The notes under the pieces are model-generated. The model ran no database searches. It worked only from the letters and a program-made list of their open reading frames with translations, and had not been told where the DNA came from. This document shows positions 12,122 to 22,149 of a stretch of 64,000 bases of DNA, piece by piece; position 1 is the first letter of the stretch; each line of letters starts with the position of its first letter. The DNA comes from Adiantum capillus-veneris. Taxonomy: Eukaryota; Streptophyta; Polypodiopsida; Polypodiales; Pteridaceae. Where the stretch lies: contig CM043960.1 of assembly GCA_014529385.2 (NCBI GenBank), positions 31,235,396 through 31,299,395 on the forward strand, given 5' to 3'. The position numbers and the translations under genes were made by a program.

Positions 12122-14938
12122 ATGGCTTTTCCTACGCCTACCTCAAGAGTATGTTCCGACAAAGAAAACATGCTTGGGTACATTACCTTCAGCCAGCAAA
12201 CGCTGCGCTCAAGGGGAGAAGAATGTGGATCTCTGGACAGACGGATGATTGTATCCAAAAGATCCTTCTCTCAATGTTCATCCGTCTTTTACAAACATTT
12301 CATCACTCTTACAATACGTTGGAAATGGAGAGCAAGGTTTGTTGGGCTACTGCAAGAGACTCAACAAACAGGAGATTGCGCGGTCCGAGATCTACTTGCG
12401 TCATTGGCAGTTGCTCAATGGGAGTTTCCACAATCTTCAAGATCAGATGCAAACAGCTACTAGTGCGCTTGAGGAGGCAAAGAGCACCATCACAACCAAG
12501 GAAAATGTAATTAAAAAGCTTGAGGATACTCTTTCACACATGAAGAGTACTGCCATGGGAGGTAGGGTGAGGAAACGAGAGTTGTCCGAAATTCAGACTC
12601 TTGCACCATGTGGAGGTGCAAGAAAACGAAGGGTGACAGCTATGAGGTAACATGTTCTGTCCCTCATGTTGTTTAAGTCTAATACCGCTCATCATTGTTG
12701 TTTTGGGCAATAGGAACTTCGTCCAAGAAACGTGCGGCAGCAAGAATGCGTCAACTAGGGCTACTTTACTTCGTTCTTGTTTCAACAAAGAGGATTTTAT
12801 TGGGATGCTTGATGCTCCAGAGGCAAAACACTTGAAAGACGCAATCACTAAGAGAGTTCTTAGTGATTTTTCTAATATTGTCACTGATCTAGATGTTCAG
12901 GATATTTGTGATGCTGTTGGGATTAGTACCAAGGGCTATCAAGCAATACATCAAGTGTTAAAAGATGCATTAAGAAGTCGAGGAGTCATGGAAAACCTAT
13001 TTCCACTTCCTCGCAGAGTGGCGATTTCCAAGAACGTGTCAAATGAAGATGTTGTTCACCGATTAGGGGACTACTTGTATATTGAAGACACGATGCCTCT
13101 TCAGCCGCTCCGTAGCAAATCACAAAGAAGGAAGGGCCGCGGGAAGGGAAGCGGTGTTGTTTCTAATAGTGTGTTGCGGACCAAAGGGTTTGTTTACACC
13201 AAATTCAACAATATCTTTGTGGACTTTATACGATTGCAGCAGTCCATGGCTGTTTTCTACAATTTGAGTGATGCAGGTTATTTTAGAGTTGCCTACATGC
13301 TCTATGATGTGTCATAACATGCATTCTGAGGCTTTATATTGTTGGCAGTTCTTGAAGGCAAGCTTGTGTTTGTGCTGAAGTTGGATGAGTGTGTAATTGT
13401 TAAAGGGAGAAAGTTGGAGAGAATGAGCATCACTCTTATGAATGAAGCCCTAGCTTATGCCAAGCAATCTTGCAGTTCGAGTGAAGCGACAAAGCCCTCT
13501 TTTAGTGTGCAATCAGAGAAGGATATATGGTGGCTAGGTGCAATTGAAGTTCCGAAAGAGACACATGAAGTCTTGCATGGATTTTCAGTAGAATCCCATG
13601 GGTCACAGAGGTCATTAAAGCTCAAATAAACGGTGAGAAGCTCATGGTTCCAGGACATGGGGAGTTTGATGTTGAATGGCATTTAGGTGGTGATCTAAAG
13701 ACCATAAAGTGCATGCTTGGATGCAAACAAGGTGCAAATTATTTACTTCCATGTCCATTCTGTACGAAAGGGCACAAGACAAGTCGAGCAACTCAAGTGG
13801 AAGGTCAGGACGAAGATAATGATGACCATATAAATAGGGAGTGGCAAACTTTGGTTCTTTCATGTGATATGCTGCAGGTGCCCAATAGGGATAGCAAAGA
13901 TCTTGGGTGGAACCCCATAATTCCCTTCTCCCTCAACAATGTTCACTTTTGTACATTGCATGCGTTTATGCGAATATTTGATAGGACCCTAAAGCATCAC
14001 ATTGATTATGCTTTCACAATTAAGCCCCTTCAACTGTCAAAAGACTCCTTGCAGGGGGTGGAGACGCTCCTTAATGAGATTGGATGTCACCGATCAAGGG
14101 TGAACATTGTAGCAGAGACTTGTAGGGAGAAGACATATGAGGTGGCACAGAAGGTTTCCATGAATGGAGCCAAGGCACGTCGATTTTTCAAGAAGATGTT
14201 AAAGTCTCCAATGCAGGTATCCAAGGCAAGTGTCGATCTAGCAAGTGAGAAGCGGTGGGAGTTGTGGAAAGATTTGTGTTCATGCACAACGGACAAAGAT
14301 CCCAATGTGGAGGTTGCTAACCAACGCAAGCTAGTATGGTCATCCTTTCAAAAGGTTGTGCAATTGATGAATCTTTCAAGCACCACCGTTGAGCAGCGAG
14401 AGGAATTCAAGAAGGTGCTTTATGAATTCACAAAGGCCGCTAAGGACGGATGGTTTGAAAGCAAGATTACACACTACATGGTTTGTTTTAACGGACTTAA
14501 TACATATGCAATGTTTGAAAATGCAACTTTTCTATTAGCTTATCTCCTTTTTGGTTGTTTTAGCACATTCTCTATGCGCATGGTGCATACTTCATGGACC
14601 GCTATGGTTCGCTTGATATATGGAGAACACAAGGCATGGAGAAGTCCCACTATCGAGCAAAAGGAGTCTACTTCAAGAATACTCGGCATGGTGGTGGTAG
14701 TTCACACTCCAACTACCTCCAAGAGATGTTTAACTGGTTTTTTAGGCACACCTTTGGGAGAACTCGTACTATTGAGAAAGCAAGAGAGTCGATATTAGCA
14801 AAGCAGTTACGCAACGCCGCCCGTACTGCAGCATCCGAGAAGTGGAAACGCTCGCGAGCGTCCCTGGGCCATGAAGCTTGGCGTGCAACTAAGTATCGAA
14901 AAGGCAGCGTTTGGGCGTCGCGTCAGCCGTCCGCATGA
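12122..14938 (+). pseudogene. DDE-like transposase candidate of unrecognised family (left copy)
   Basis: Four exons fit GT-AG rules: to 12646, 12714-13276, 13349-14480 and 14564-14938, with frame-consistent joins at all three introns. The first part (GLLGYCKRLN, then a Lys/Glu-rich stretch) looks like a coiled coil. Next come FVLKLDECVIVKGRKL and WWLGAIEV, a candidate first catalytic Asp region, then a CPFC pair, NNVHFCTLHAFMRI, and near the end QGMEKSHYRAKGVYF plus NTRHGGG, a candidate Glu-His segment. The paralogue at 43431-46000 conserves all of these. One base is missing near 13575, where the frame changes inside a conserved EVL-WIFSRIPW block, and the N-terminus has another shift near 12245. 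Calling it a transposase is inference from conserved acidic/Cys/His blocks and its place at the element's edge; I cannot name a superfamily. Confidence 0.6.
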
Positions 14939-15025
14939 TCCAGGTTTAGTTGTTAAATTCAATTGGTTTATTTGAGTTTCACTCAATTGGCCGCATAGTG
15001 TGAAAGGGCCCAAATCTCAAAAAAA

Positions 15026-15038
15026 CCTATTTAAACGT
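15026..15038 (+). promoter_or_regulatory. TATA-like box of the H3-like gene
   Basis: CCTATTTAAACG lies about 40-50 bp upstream of the ATG at 15079 and within the 140-bp gap after the upstream gene. The spacing suits a short 5' leader. Confidence 0.45.
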
Positions 15039-15078
15039 TGAAGGCGCTCATTTTGTCATTTTCCCTACTGGTGCTACC

Positions 15079-15942
15079 ATGGCAAGAACAAAACAAACGG
15101 CTAGGATTGCATATCCAGAGGGGTCGGATGGCCAATGACTCAAAGGTATAGCAACAGAAGCTGGAACTTCACAAGCTCAAGGTGAAGTCCACACAGAAGA
15201 AGCTGGAGCTTCAAATCAGCATGGCCAGTCCTCTACAGCAGCAAAAGAGAGATGGAAGCATCGCCTTGTTGTCTATTCATCGGACTCCAATGATTCTGAT
15301 GGCAAGAGGGAGGATGAGAGCAACCAAGGCAACGAAACAAACAGCCAAAAGCAACCGTTAGAAGGCTCCGAAGAGACGCAAACGGATGAAGATGCCCCAT
15401 GGGTTGGCGTCCAAATACAAACTTATCAGGCTCACATGTCTATTGGGGGTAAGACACTTCCTAAAGGGAGTGGACCTACACCATCACATCCGGTCAATAG
15501 TGAAGAGCACAAATCAGATGGAGAGTGGGTGGAATCAGAATATGAGGTGTTGGAAGTGCCTGTGCAGAAAAAAAAGAGAAAGAGCATTGTCCACAAGAAG
15601 AGGAAGCAAGTTGCCCCAACTCGTGCCAAAAATGCACCTCCACGTCGACCTCAGAAGGTACGAAAGCGCAGTCGTGCTTTTGCGGAGATTCGACACTACC
15701 AAAAGAGCACCGAGCTCTTGATTCGGAGGGCCCCTTTTGCAAGGCTATGTAGGGAGGTTTTGCAATTGTACAACACTCAGTTTCGGATGGGCGCCGTGGA
15801 CATAGAGGCAGTCCAAGAGGCCGCAGAGCAATATTTAACTAGCATATTTGAGGATTCTAACCTCTGTGCCATCCATGCAAAGCGTGTAACCATTATGCCC
15901 AAGGATATGCAGCTTGCTCGCCATTTGCGCCATGAGGAGTAG
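15079..15942 (+). CDS. Histone H3-like protein with long acidic linker, transposon-borne
   Basis: Opens with MARTKQTAR, identical to the first nine residues of canonical H3, including the Lys4 context. An in-frame TGA at 15136-15138 (codon 20) interrupts it, after which the same frame is open to TAG at 15942. A CGA to TGA change at a CpG would explain the stop. Residues about 20-190 form a Ser/Glu/Lys-rich linker absent from normal H3. Residues about 195-287 are a full H3 histone fold: [20 protein letters not shown], an alpha-2 region with [17 protein letters not shown], and [17 protein letters not shown], nearly canonical at the C-terminus. Total length about 287 codons against 136 for H3. 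Translation could restart at ATG 15436. It would pair with H4 in nucleosomes if made; a chromatin role is inference. Neighbours: transposase candidate 140 bp upstream on the same strand. Confidence 0.9.
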
Positions 15943-16323
15943 CTTGTAATTAGGCATCAAACCTTTTTGTATTTATAGAACTCCAAGATTAGGAAGAATT
16001 TGAATGCAAGCGTCTTTTAATTGTATACCCCACTCTATGCATTGTATTGCGAACAATTTGAATATAAGCGTCTTTTATTGTATACCCCACTATGCATTGT
16101 ATTGTTTTAATTTTGTACCATGCAATCTAACACTGGTCCAAGTTTTGTGTACCTTCTATTGTATGTATGTAGCCATTAGCTTGTTATTTTGAAAAATTGC
16201 CTACGTTTAGCACCTTGGCGAAGTGGGGCATGTACTTCCTGATGTATCCATGCTATGTGACTCACTATTGCATGGCAAAAGCATCTACAAAGTGTTGAAA
16301 ATGGCTTGGAATGCCCCCAAACT

Positions 16324-16397
16324 GGCTGCCACAAGGGCGCTCATTTGGGGCTTCCAGAGGCTTATGGATGGACACAATGCACGCCCTTGTGGCAGCC
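16324..16397. repeat. Hairpin, 16-bp perfect stem
   Basis: GGCTGCCACAAGGGCG at 16324-16339 is exactly complementary to 16382-16397. A related hairpin with a 22-bp stem and two mismatches lies at 18037-18106. Confidence 0.8.
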
Positions 16398-16501
16398 TTT
16401 CCTAGTGCTTTCCGGACACTTTCCAGTGGTTTCCAGACAATTTTGACAAGCAATAAGTATGTTTTATTTGCTTCAATGCTTCAATTAGCATAGATACTTC
16501 T

Positions 16502-16626
16502 GGCAATCATCCCCCCTTAGTCCATGTCAGTCCTATACTCCAAAAAGGGCTAGATATTGCCACATAGTTTACTCTTGTGGTTTGTTCACACTAGAATGGT
16601 AACAGGACTAAGGGGGGATGATTGCC
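16502..16626. repeat. 125-bp inverted-repeat element (MITE-like)
   Basis: GGCAATCATCCCCCCTTAGTCC at 16502-16523 is a perfect 22-bp inverted complement of 16605-16626, enclosing 81 bp. I see no clear target duplication. Confidence 0.75.
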
Positions 16627-18036
16627 TGAATTATTTGAAGAGTATGAAAATGAATTATTAGGTGCTATATATCCACAAAGTTTCCTTATGAGCTGAAAAA
16701 AACTTAGCATTTTTTTTTGAGTATCGATCTCACCATTAACCTTACTCTTGCACAACATTTTTGAACCTAAACTGTGTGAAAAAACGGGTCCTGTTTTTGG
16801 TTTTTTTTCAATTTTTGGCAACTATACCACTCTAAACTTCATGTTTGTGAGGTTTAGATGGCTAGAGGTTAGGCCTTCATAGTTCTCAACATATTTTGAT
16901 GCTTGTAGGGAGAGCTAAGTGTTAAAATTGAAAGTTATGACCAATTTACAAGAATTGCATAATCCTGTTTTTTGGGCAAAATTAGCACTTTTATGATTTT
17001 TTTGGTGGCTTTCTTGATATCCAAATTCAATTTTGATTGTGTAAGTGTAATGTATAACATAAAGCTAATCTTCCTTGAGTTTTGGGGGACCTAATATGCT
17101 ATATAGCAGAGTATATGATGATGGTTGAGTTTTTTGATTGCTGAAGAATACGATACATTTTAGAGTAGCAATTATAACGTTCTCAATATTGCTAGTTTCT
17201 TAGGCCGATTGTGTGTATTTTGTAGGTAGTAACCATATCTAATCATAGACTACAAACTTGGCTAGATATTGAGTAGTTTCTATGGATTTCTAGAGGTCAT
17301 AATGCTAAACCCATTTTTTTCATGTTTGTTGTATTTAGCACTTTATCATTGCCCCCAAGGTTCCAATTGTAAGAGATCCATTATCATTTTGACATGCTCC
17401 ATGGCTCCTTTTGAATCGAGAGGCCCAAAGGGAACTAAGAAAACATGTATATAGTATCTGTATTGAGCGTGACTATAGAAACTTTGATGATAGGTCAGCA
17501 GAATTTCAAAATTGAAACTTTTTTGTACCTATTTTTTTTGCCAAAAAAAAAATTTAGTGAGGCAAAAACAACCATATGTTTTGGTCACCAACCCATTGAA
17601 GTTAACGGGGCATTTTATCTCATGTCCTACAAAAATCTCCACTCTTATTTATATGCAATCAACCGTAAGAAATTGCTGTTTTGGGCAAAATGCACTGGTC
17701 CATCAACTTTGGAGGCTTGTAGTGACCAAGGGATGAGAAAAATTACAAGTTTCTCATTTTTTCCATATGTAGTAGTTATTGAACTATAAGCTCATGAAAG
17801 GATTTTTCAAAATGAGTGGATCTACTATGGTTTTGGAATTTTTTCCCAAAACCCTGAAAGGACACCTTTATGTCCTGTTAGGTTACCATTCTAGTGTTAA
17901 TACAGCTTTAGGTATCTGGGGCAAGATGGGCTTAAGGTTACATGGGTATCCATGTCTTTCTATTTTGCAACTGTGTATTAATGTCTTCTCACTCTGTTTT
18001 GTACCTGGGTATGCTCCAATATGTGTCCAAATTCAT

Positions 18037-18106
18037 CTGCCACAAAGGCGCACATTTGCACACTTCATCTGTTGATGGAAGGCCCAAATGCGCGCCCTTG
18101 TGGCAG
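18037..18106. repeat. Hairpin related to 16324-16397
   Basis: The arm 18037-18058 (CTGCCACAAAGGCGCACATT...) pairs with 18085-18106 with two mismatches. The shared core CTGCCACAA-GGCGC links it to the upstream hairpin. Confidence 0.75.
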
Positions 18107-18388
18107 CATATTTTAGGGACTTCCAAGCCCTTTACTAGGCACATCCATAACTTTGGAAGCCTAGATATAACAAAGTATGCATTTTACAAATTTTAATGCC
18201 TGCCAAACCCTTTAGTAGTCATAGCAGAAATTATGGTGCTTCTCATACACAATGGAAGCCCAACATATGAGAAATTCAAAATCTTGCAAGAAAGAGAGTC
18301 ATAGACAGCAAAAAGTAGTTTCATTAAAGAAATCAATACTTTACATGATATCCGGCTTTTGCTTTAGGATCTTTTTAATTACAATTTT

Positions 18389-19902
18389 CTAGCGCTTGGC
18401 CTTTTGGGGTGGCTCCCTATTAAGTAAAGTGGTTGTGATTTCTTGGGTGTCATTAACCCCTACTGCTTGGTTCATGCCGACATGGGCAATAAGGCGCCCA
18501 CGAAAGTTTTCACCGAAAAGGGATATTGCAAAAGCTTTCTTTACAAGCACTACAAGGTTGGCCGTTTGGGCAAGTGTTGTTAAACACAACGCCTTGGAGA
18601 GTGAACGGAGAGCAAAAATGTTGTAGCGACCATTGGGAGAGTAGTCGGCATGGGCAAACACCACGACACCAGTGGGAAGTGTGCCGAGGTAGTGAGCAAG
18701 TGCCGCTTGAGTTCCGAACGGTGTCCTCCTCCCCCCTGACCGTTGCGCCCAGGCGTCAACCTCCAAAACATTCTTCAAAACATAGGTTTTCTGAGATAGG
18801 GCACAGAATTATGATATAACATTAACAAAATCATTTGTAACAATCAAATGTAAGTGAGCATCTATACCTCTTTTCTACAATCCTCCTCATCGGCATCCGG
18901 GTGCAAGTAAAGATCCACGCTTGACTTCCCCTTTGGATCAAGCAAAACAGGTGTTGCACCAAGTGGTGGTGAATCCACTCTTGCGCGTTTAGCCAAACAC
19001 ATGGCTTGCACAGCCACAAACTCCTCCTCAGAGACCTTGGCCTGCTCGACCGCTACCACCTCGGCTTGTGCGATCGCCACTGTGTCCGCCAAAGTATTCC
19101 CCATGGGCAGTAGGAGATCATCATCATGGGAGGTGGTGGTATCAACCTCAAACTTTCCATGGGCATCGAGGATGGCGAAACACTCATCCATTCGAAGCTC
19201 AAAGGATTTCTCCAGATCGTGTATAAACACAAACTCCTCCCCACCCACCACAATGGAGGAGAAGCGGGTAATCTCTACCTCAGGGATGGCATCCCGAGTG
19301 GTGGTTCCTTCTGGCGGTCCCAAGGATGAACCGACTGATGGAGAGGCCTCCAAGAGGCCTTGAATCCCTACAGGGTAGGTCAAGGCAAGCGTCCTCTCCT
19401 CTGCGGATGAGTCAATGGCCGCGGGCTTGGGGTCCTTCACATCAGACAATACCCCGCCGATCTGCAAGTGTGGTAGCACTACGTCAGGGCCTGCTGGGCA
19501 CTCGTGAAGGAGGAAGATCATTATGGCCTGAACAGAGTAAAAAGTGTTTCCGATCCTTCCCTTACGCATTGCTTGCACATCATCAGCTTCAAGCCGCACA
19601 TATTGTCCGGCGGATTGTGCTATGGTGGCAAAGCGTGCAAGCCGCTGATGAAATGGCCTGTCCCCTTGGTAGATGTGGTGGAGAAGGCCTTCAGGGACCC
19701 ATTTCCCTGGCCGGTTTGGTAACTCAACAATGAATCTCCCCATGCACGTGGAAATGTATGAAGTAATGTGCTCAAGAGATTGAGAGTGGAGGGTCAAAGC
19801 GGTTTCCAAATCGGGCTGGGTTGTGAAAAATGCTTGAAGCTCAGGGCGATTTGCATGCCCAACCTCAGTAAGGAATGCATCTAAAGCACTAGTAGCAGCC
19901 AT
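18389..19902 (-). CDS. Protein C, unknown transposon-borne protein (left copy)
   Basis: ATG at 19902 (MAATSALDAFLTEVG). Exon 1 ends at 18868 with donor GTATAG; the acceptor CTATCTCAG opens exon 2 at 18790, and both exons are in phase (345 + 133 codons, 478 residues). No known domain is recognised. Two regions are conserved with the right-half copy at 41582-43367: a central GGEEFVFIHDLEKSFELRMD block and a C-terminal domain with ALAHYLGTLPTGVVVFAH and a Lys-rich AFAISLFGENFRGR segment. The middle is acidic and Ser/Pro-rich. The gene has no internal stops. Its promoter and leader were separated from the ATG by the gypsy element inserted at 19918, 15 bp upstream. Function unknown. Confidence 0.75.
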
Positions 19903-19917
19903 GTCTTCTCTTTGCGT

Positions 19918-20862
19918 TGTCAGGAGTTTTTTTGAGCAAGGGATTGCGCATATGTACATACACATGCATGGTGCATCAAATAAAGGATTGCCCATTTTCC
20001 TTAGCCAGGTGGTTATGTGGGGCCCACATGTGTACAGGTAGGACACCATGTACATAGTGCATCGATTTTCACTATTTCCAGTACCAATGTGTTTTTTCTA
20101 CAATGAGGAGGATTTGGTAGCACGTAAAACTTCTCGAGGAAGCTATCCGCGGGCTGACGACATGAGGTAAGCAGGTGCGTCAGATGGCATCTAGTGGCGT
20201 CAGGAGGGCGAATGGGGTCAATACTTGCATGCGGAGAAGTACGGACACAACGTGGGTGTTTGCTTGTGAGAATTATGCAGAAAGGTCATCATGAGGACCT
20301 TTTTTTGGGGGCACTTCACGTGGTTGCGCGATGCATTATTGGGGAAAGCTGAGTGCCAGGTGTGCGGATGATGCAAAAAAGGTGACAACTATGCACTGCG
20401 AGGTCAATTTTTGGCCTGTTCGGGGTCCGTTTGAGGTCATCTAAAAGGCCAAGGGTGCCCAAGTAATAAATCTAAGTGTGGGAACTGAAAAACAAGAGAG
20501 AAGACCAGAAAAAAACGTGGAGAAGAGAGGAGGAACAGCCGCAGGTGTGTTTTTGCTCATTTTGGAGCCTGTTTTGGCCGTAAACTGCTCATCCGAGGTC
20601 GGATTTGAGCACTTCAACATTGTAGACTAGGGTTTTGGGCCGTTCCGGACGCAATGGCGCTGTCCATTTTGCCAAATTCCTCACTCTTTTCCTGCTGTTT
20701 TTCTGTGTAAGTTTCTCCTATGAGCGAAGTTTCTGCTCTAGTTTGTGATTGTATCTGGCTTATTTTACCTATATTGTGTGAGCTATTTGCCCCATTGGTG
20801 TTGGCCCAAGCTCAATTGTATCTAAACATCAGAAATTCTCCTCTTTTGAGCTGAGTTCTTTT

Positions 20863-20903
<41 letters not shown>

Positions 20904-21080
20904 TCTGTGTGGAGTGGGCAAGTGGATAATCTCTCTCCTCTCACTCCATAGGTGTGTTTCCTGTCTCGGCCAGGTGTGTTGTGTAAGCCGAGTGGTGCCC
21001 CCTAGTGTGTGTGTGTATCTTCCCAAGAGTGTGTGTCGGGTCGTTATAGAGGCGCTGTGTGTGTTTCCATCCCGCTCACA
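19918..21080 (+). repeat. 5' LTR of the gypsy element (1163 bp)
   Basis: Direct copy of 27530-28766. Holds a (GT)n tract at about 20864-20901 and a CCCTCCTCTCACTCCATAGG region before the terminus CTCACA. Confidence 0.93.
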
Positions 21081-21086
21081 TTCTTT

Positions 21087-21101
21087 TGGCGCCCCCACGG
21101 A
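21087..21101 (+). other. Candidate primer-binding site
   Basis: TGGCGCCCCCACGG starts 6 bases after the 5' LTR. TGGCGCC starts are typical of plant gypsy primer sites; I cannot assign the tRNA with certainty. Confidence 0.5.
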
Positions 21102-21129
21102 GGATCTTCTTCGAGTACCTTTTGCTTCG

Positions 21130-21255
21130 AGCTTCGAGCTTCGAGCTTTGAGCTTCGGGATTACAGGTTGCAGGTTACAGATTACAGGTTACAGGTTACA
21201 GGTTACAGGGACAGGGACAGGGACAGGTACAGGTGATTCACACAGGTACAGGTAG
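21130..21255. repeat. Short tandem repeats in the gypsy leader
   Basis: Runs of TTCGAGC, then ACAGGTT, then ACAGGG units, just downstream of the primer site. Confidence 0.8.
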
Positions 21256-21846
21256 CTGGAGTACAGTGATATACTAGCAGTGATGTCACTTGCAGTTGTT
21301 GTGGGTATGCATCACTTGGCGCCTGTTTGAGCGCATTGTCTGCTGGATTGTACGTTACTTGTGGAAACTGCCATTGTACGCATTTGTGGAGCCATACTTG
21401 GTTGTATTTGGCAGTCCCAGCCATTTCTGAGACTTGGTCTGGAAGATAGTCATTTCTGAGACTTGACTATACGCGATTTGCATTAGCCTTCGTGTGAGGG
21501 TCGATAGCGTGAGGTTTTTATTGAGCTGGGGGATTCTCAAATGTAGAGATCCTTTCGGTGATACAGGTAGCTGGAGCACCCTTTTTGTGACCTCGCCATA
21601 GGCTATGTACTAGTGAGTCCTACTTGATGCTCGGGTTCTATTGTTGACAGTTTATGCATACATAGACAGTGTATATTTTGGGTTCCTACTGCTCTACTTC
21701 TGGGGAAACTCTGTCGAAATTTTCCCAAGTTATGATGGCTGGTTTTTTGGTATTTTGAGCCATTTATGCTGTTATGCTGCTGAAATTTTGGCAAAATCAG
21801 AGGTTGAGTCAGGTGTGCCTTCTTGGGAGCTTCATGGTTGGCTTTA

Positions 21847-22065
21847 ATGGATGATCAAAATGGCCCTCAGTTCACTCCTTTTCATTTAACTCAAAGAATT
21901 CAGATTAATGTTCATGTGTCCAGGAAGATCTTTTTCCAGCAGCGCATAGTCTTTATGTTTGGGCCAAGAAGATTGAGAGAGATCCTGGAATGTCCTTTGC
22001 CTGTTGTCATTCCGATGATTAACTATGAAAACTCATTTGATGTGCATGTGTTTGTCCTTATCTAA
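21847..22065 (+). CDS. Small leader ORF of the gypsy element (72 aa), conserved family
   Basis: ATG at 21847 opens 72 codons, 85 bp before gag. The core SRKIFFQQRIVFMFGPRRL and the tail SFDVHVFVLI are conserved in a 72-residue ORF at 48413-48631 inside a different LTR insertion; about half the residues match by eye and the lengths are identical. No known domain. Conservation between diverged elements argues that the peptide is made and used, but its role is unknown. Confidence 0.65.
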   Translation: MDDQNGPQFTPFHLTQRIQINVHVSRKIFFQQRIVFMFGPRRLREILECPLPVVIPMINYENSFDVHVFVLI

Positions 22066-22149
22066 AGTTGAGCTCCATTGAAGTTTCTGGGGATTGGGTA
22101 GTGAAAAGTTTTGGGTTCTTGCACGTGTGTTTGAAGGGGTTCTCTAGCC

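Larger units (their letters stand above)
15943..18388. other. Non-coding interval with inverted repeats
   Basis: No coding region is convincing. A ~55-bp unit (TTTGAATATAAGCGTCTTTTATTGTATACC and so on) is tandemly duplicated at about 15999-16110. Hairpins lie at 16324-16397, 16502-16626 and 18037-18106. The segment TTACCATTCTAGTGT at 17884 is the complement of 16588-16602, so part of the interval could fold back on itself. Confidence 0.6.

Noticed and set aside
13560-13595. A 19-bp intron explaining the frame change in the left transposase candidate
   Set aside because: Too short for a plant intron. Alignment with the right copy shows continuous homology with a single missing base.
15079-15942. 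Ordinary host histone H3 gene
   Set aside because: The long linker, the position within the insertion, the adjoining transposase candidate and the H3-like paralogue in the mirrored half argue for an element gene. A recent capture from the host is still possible.
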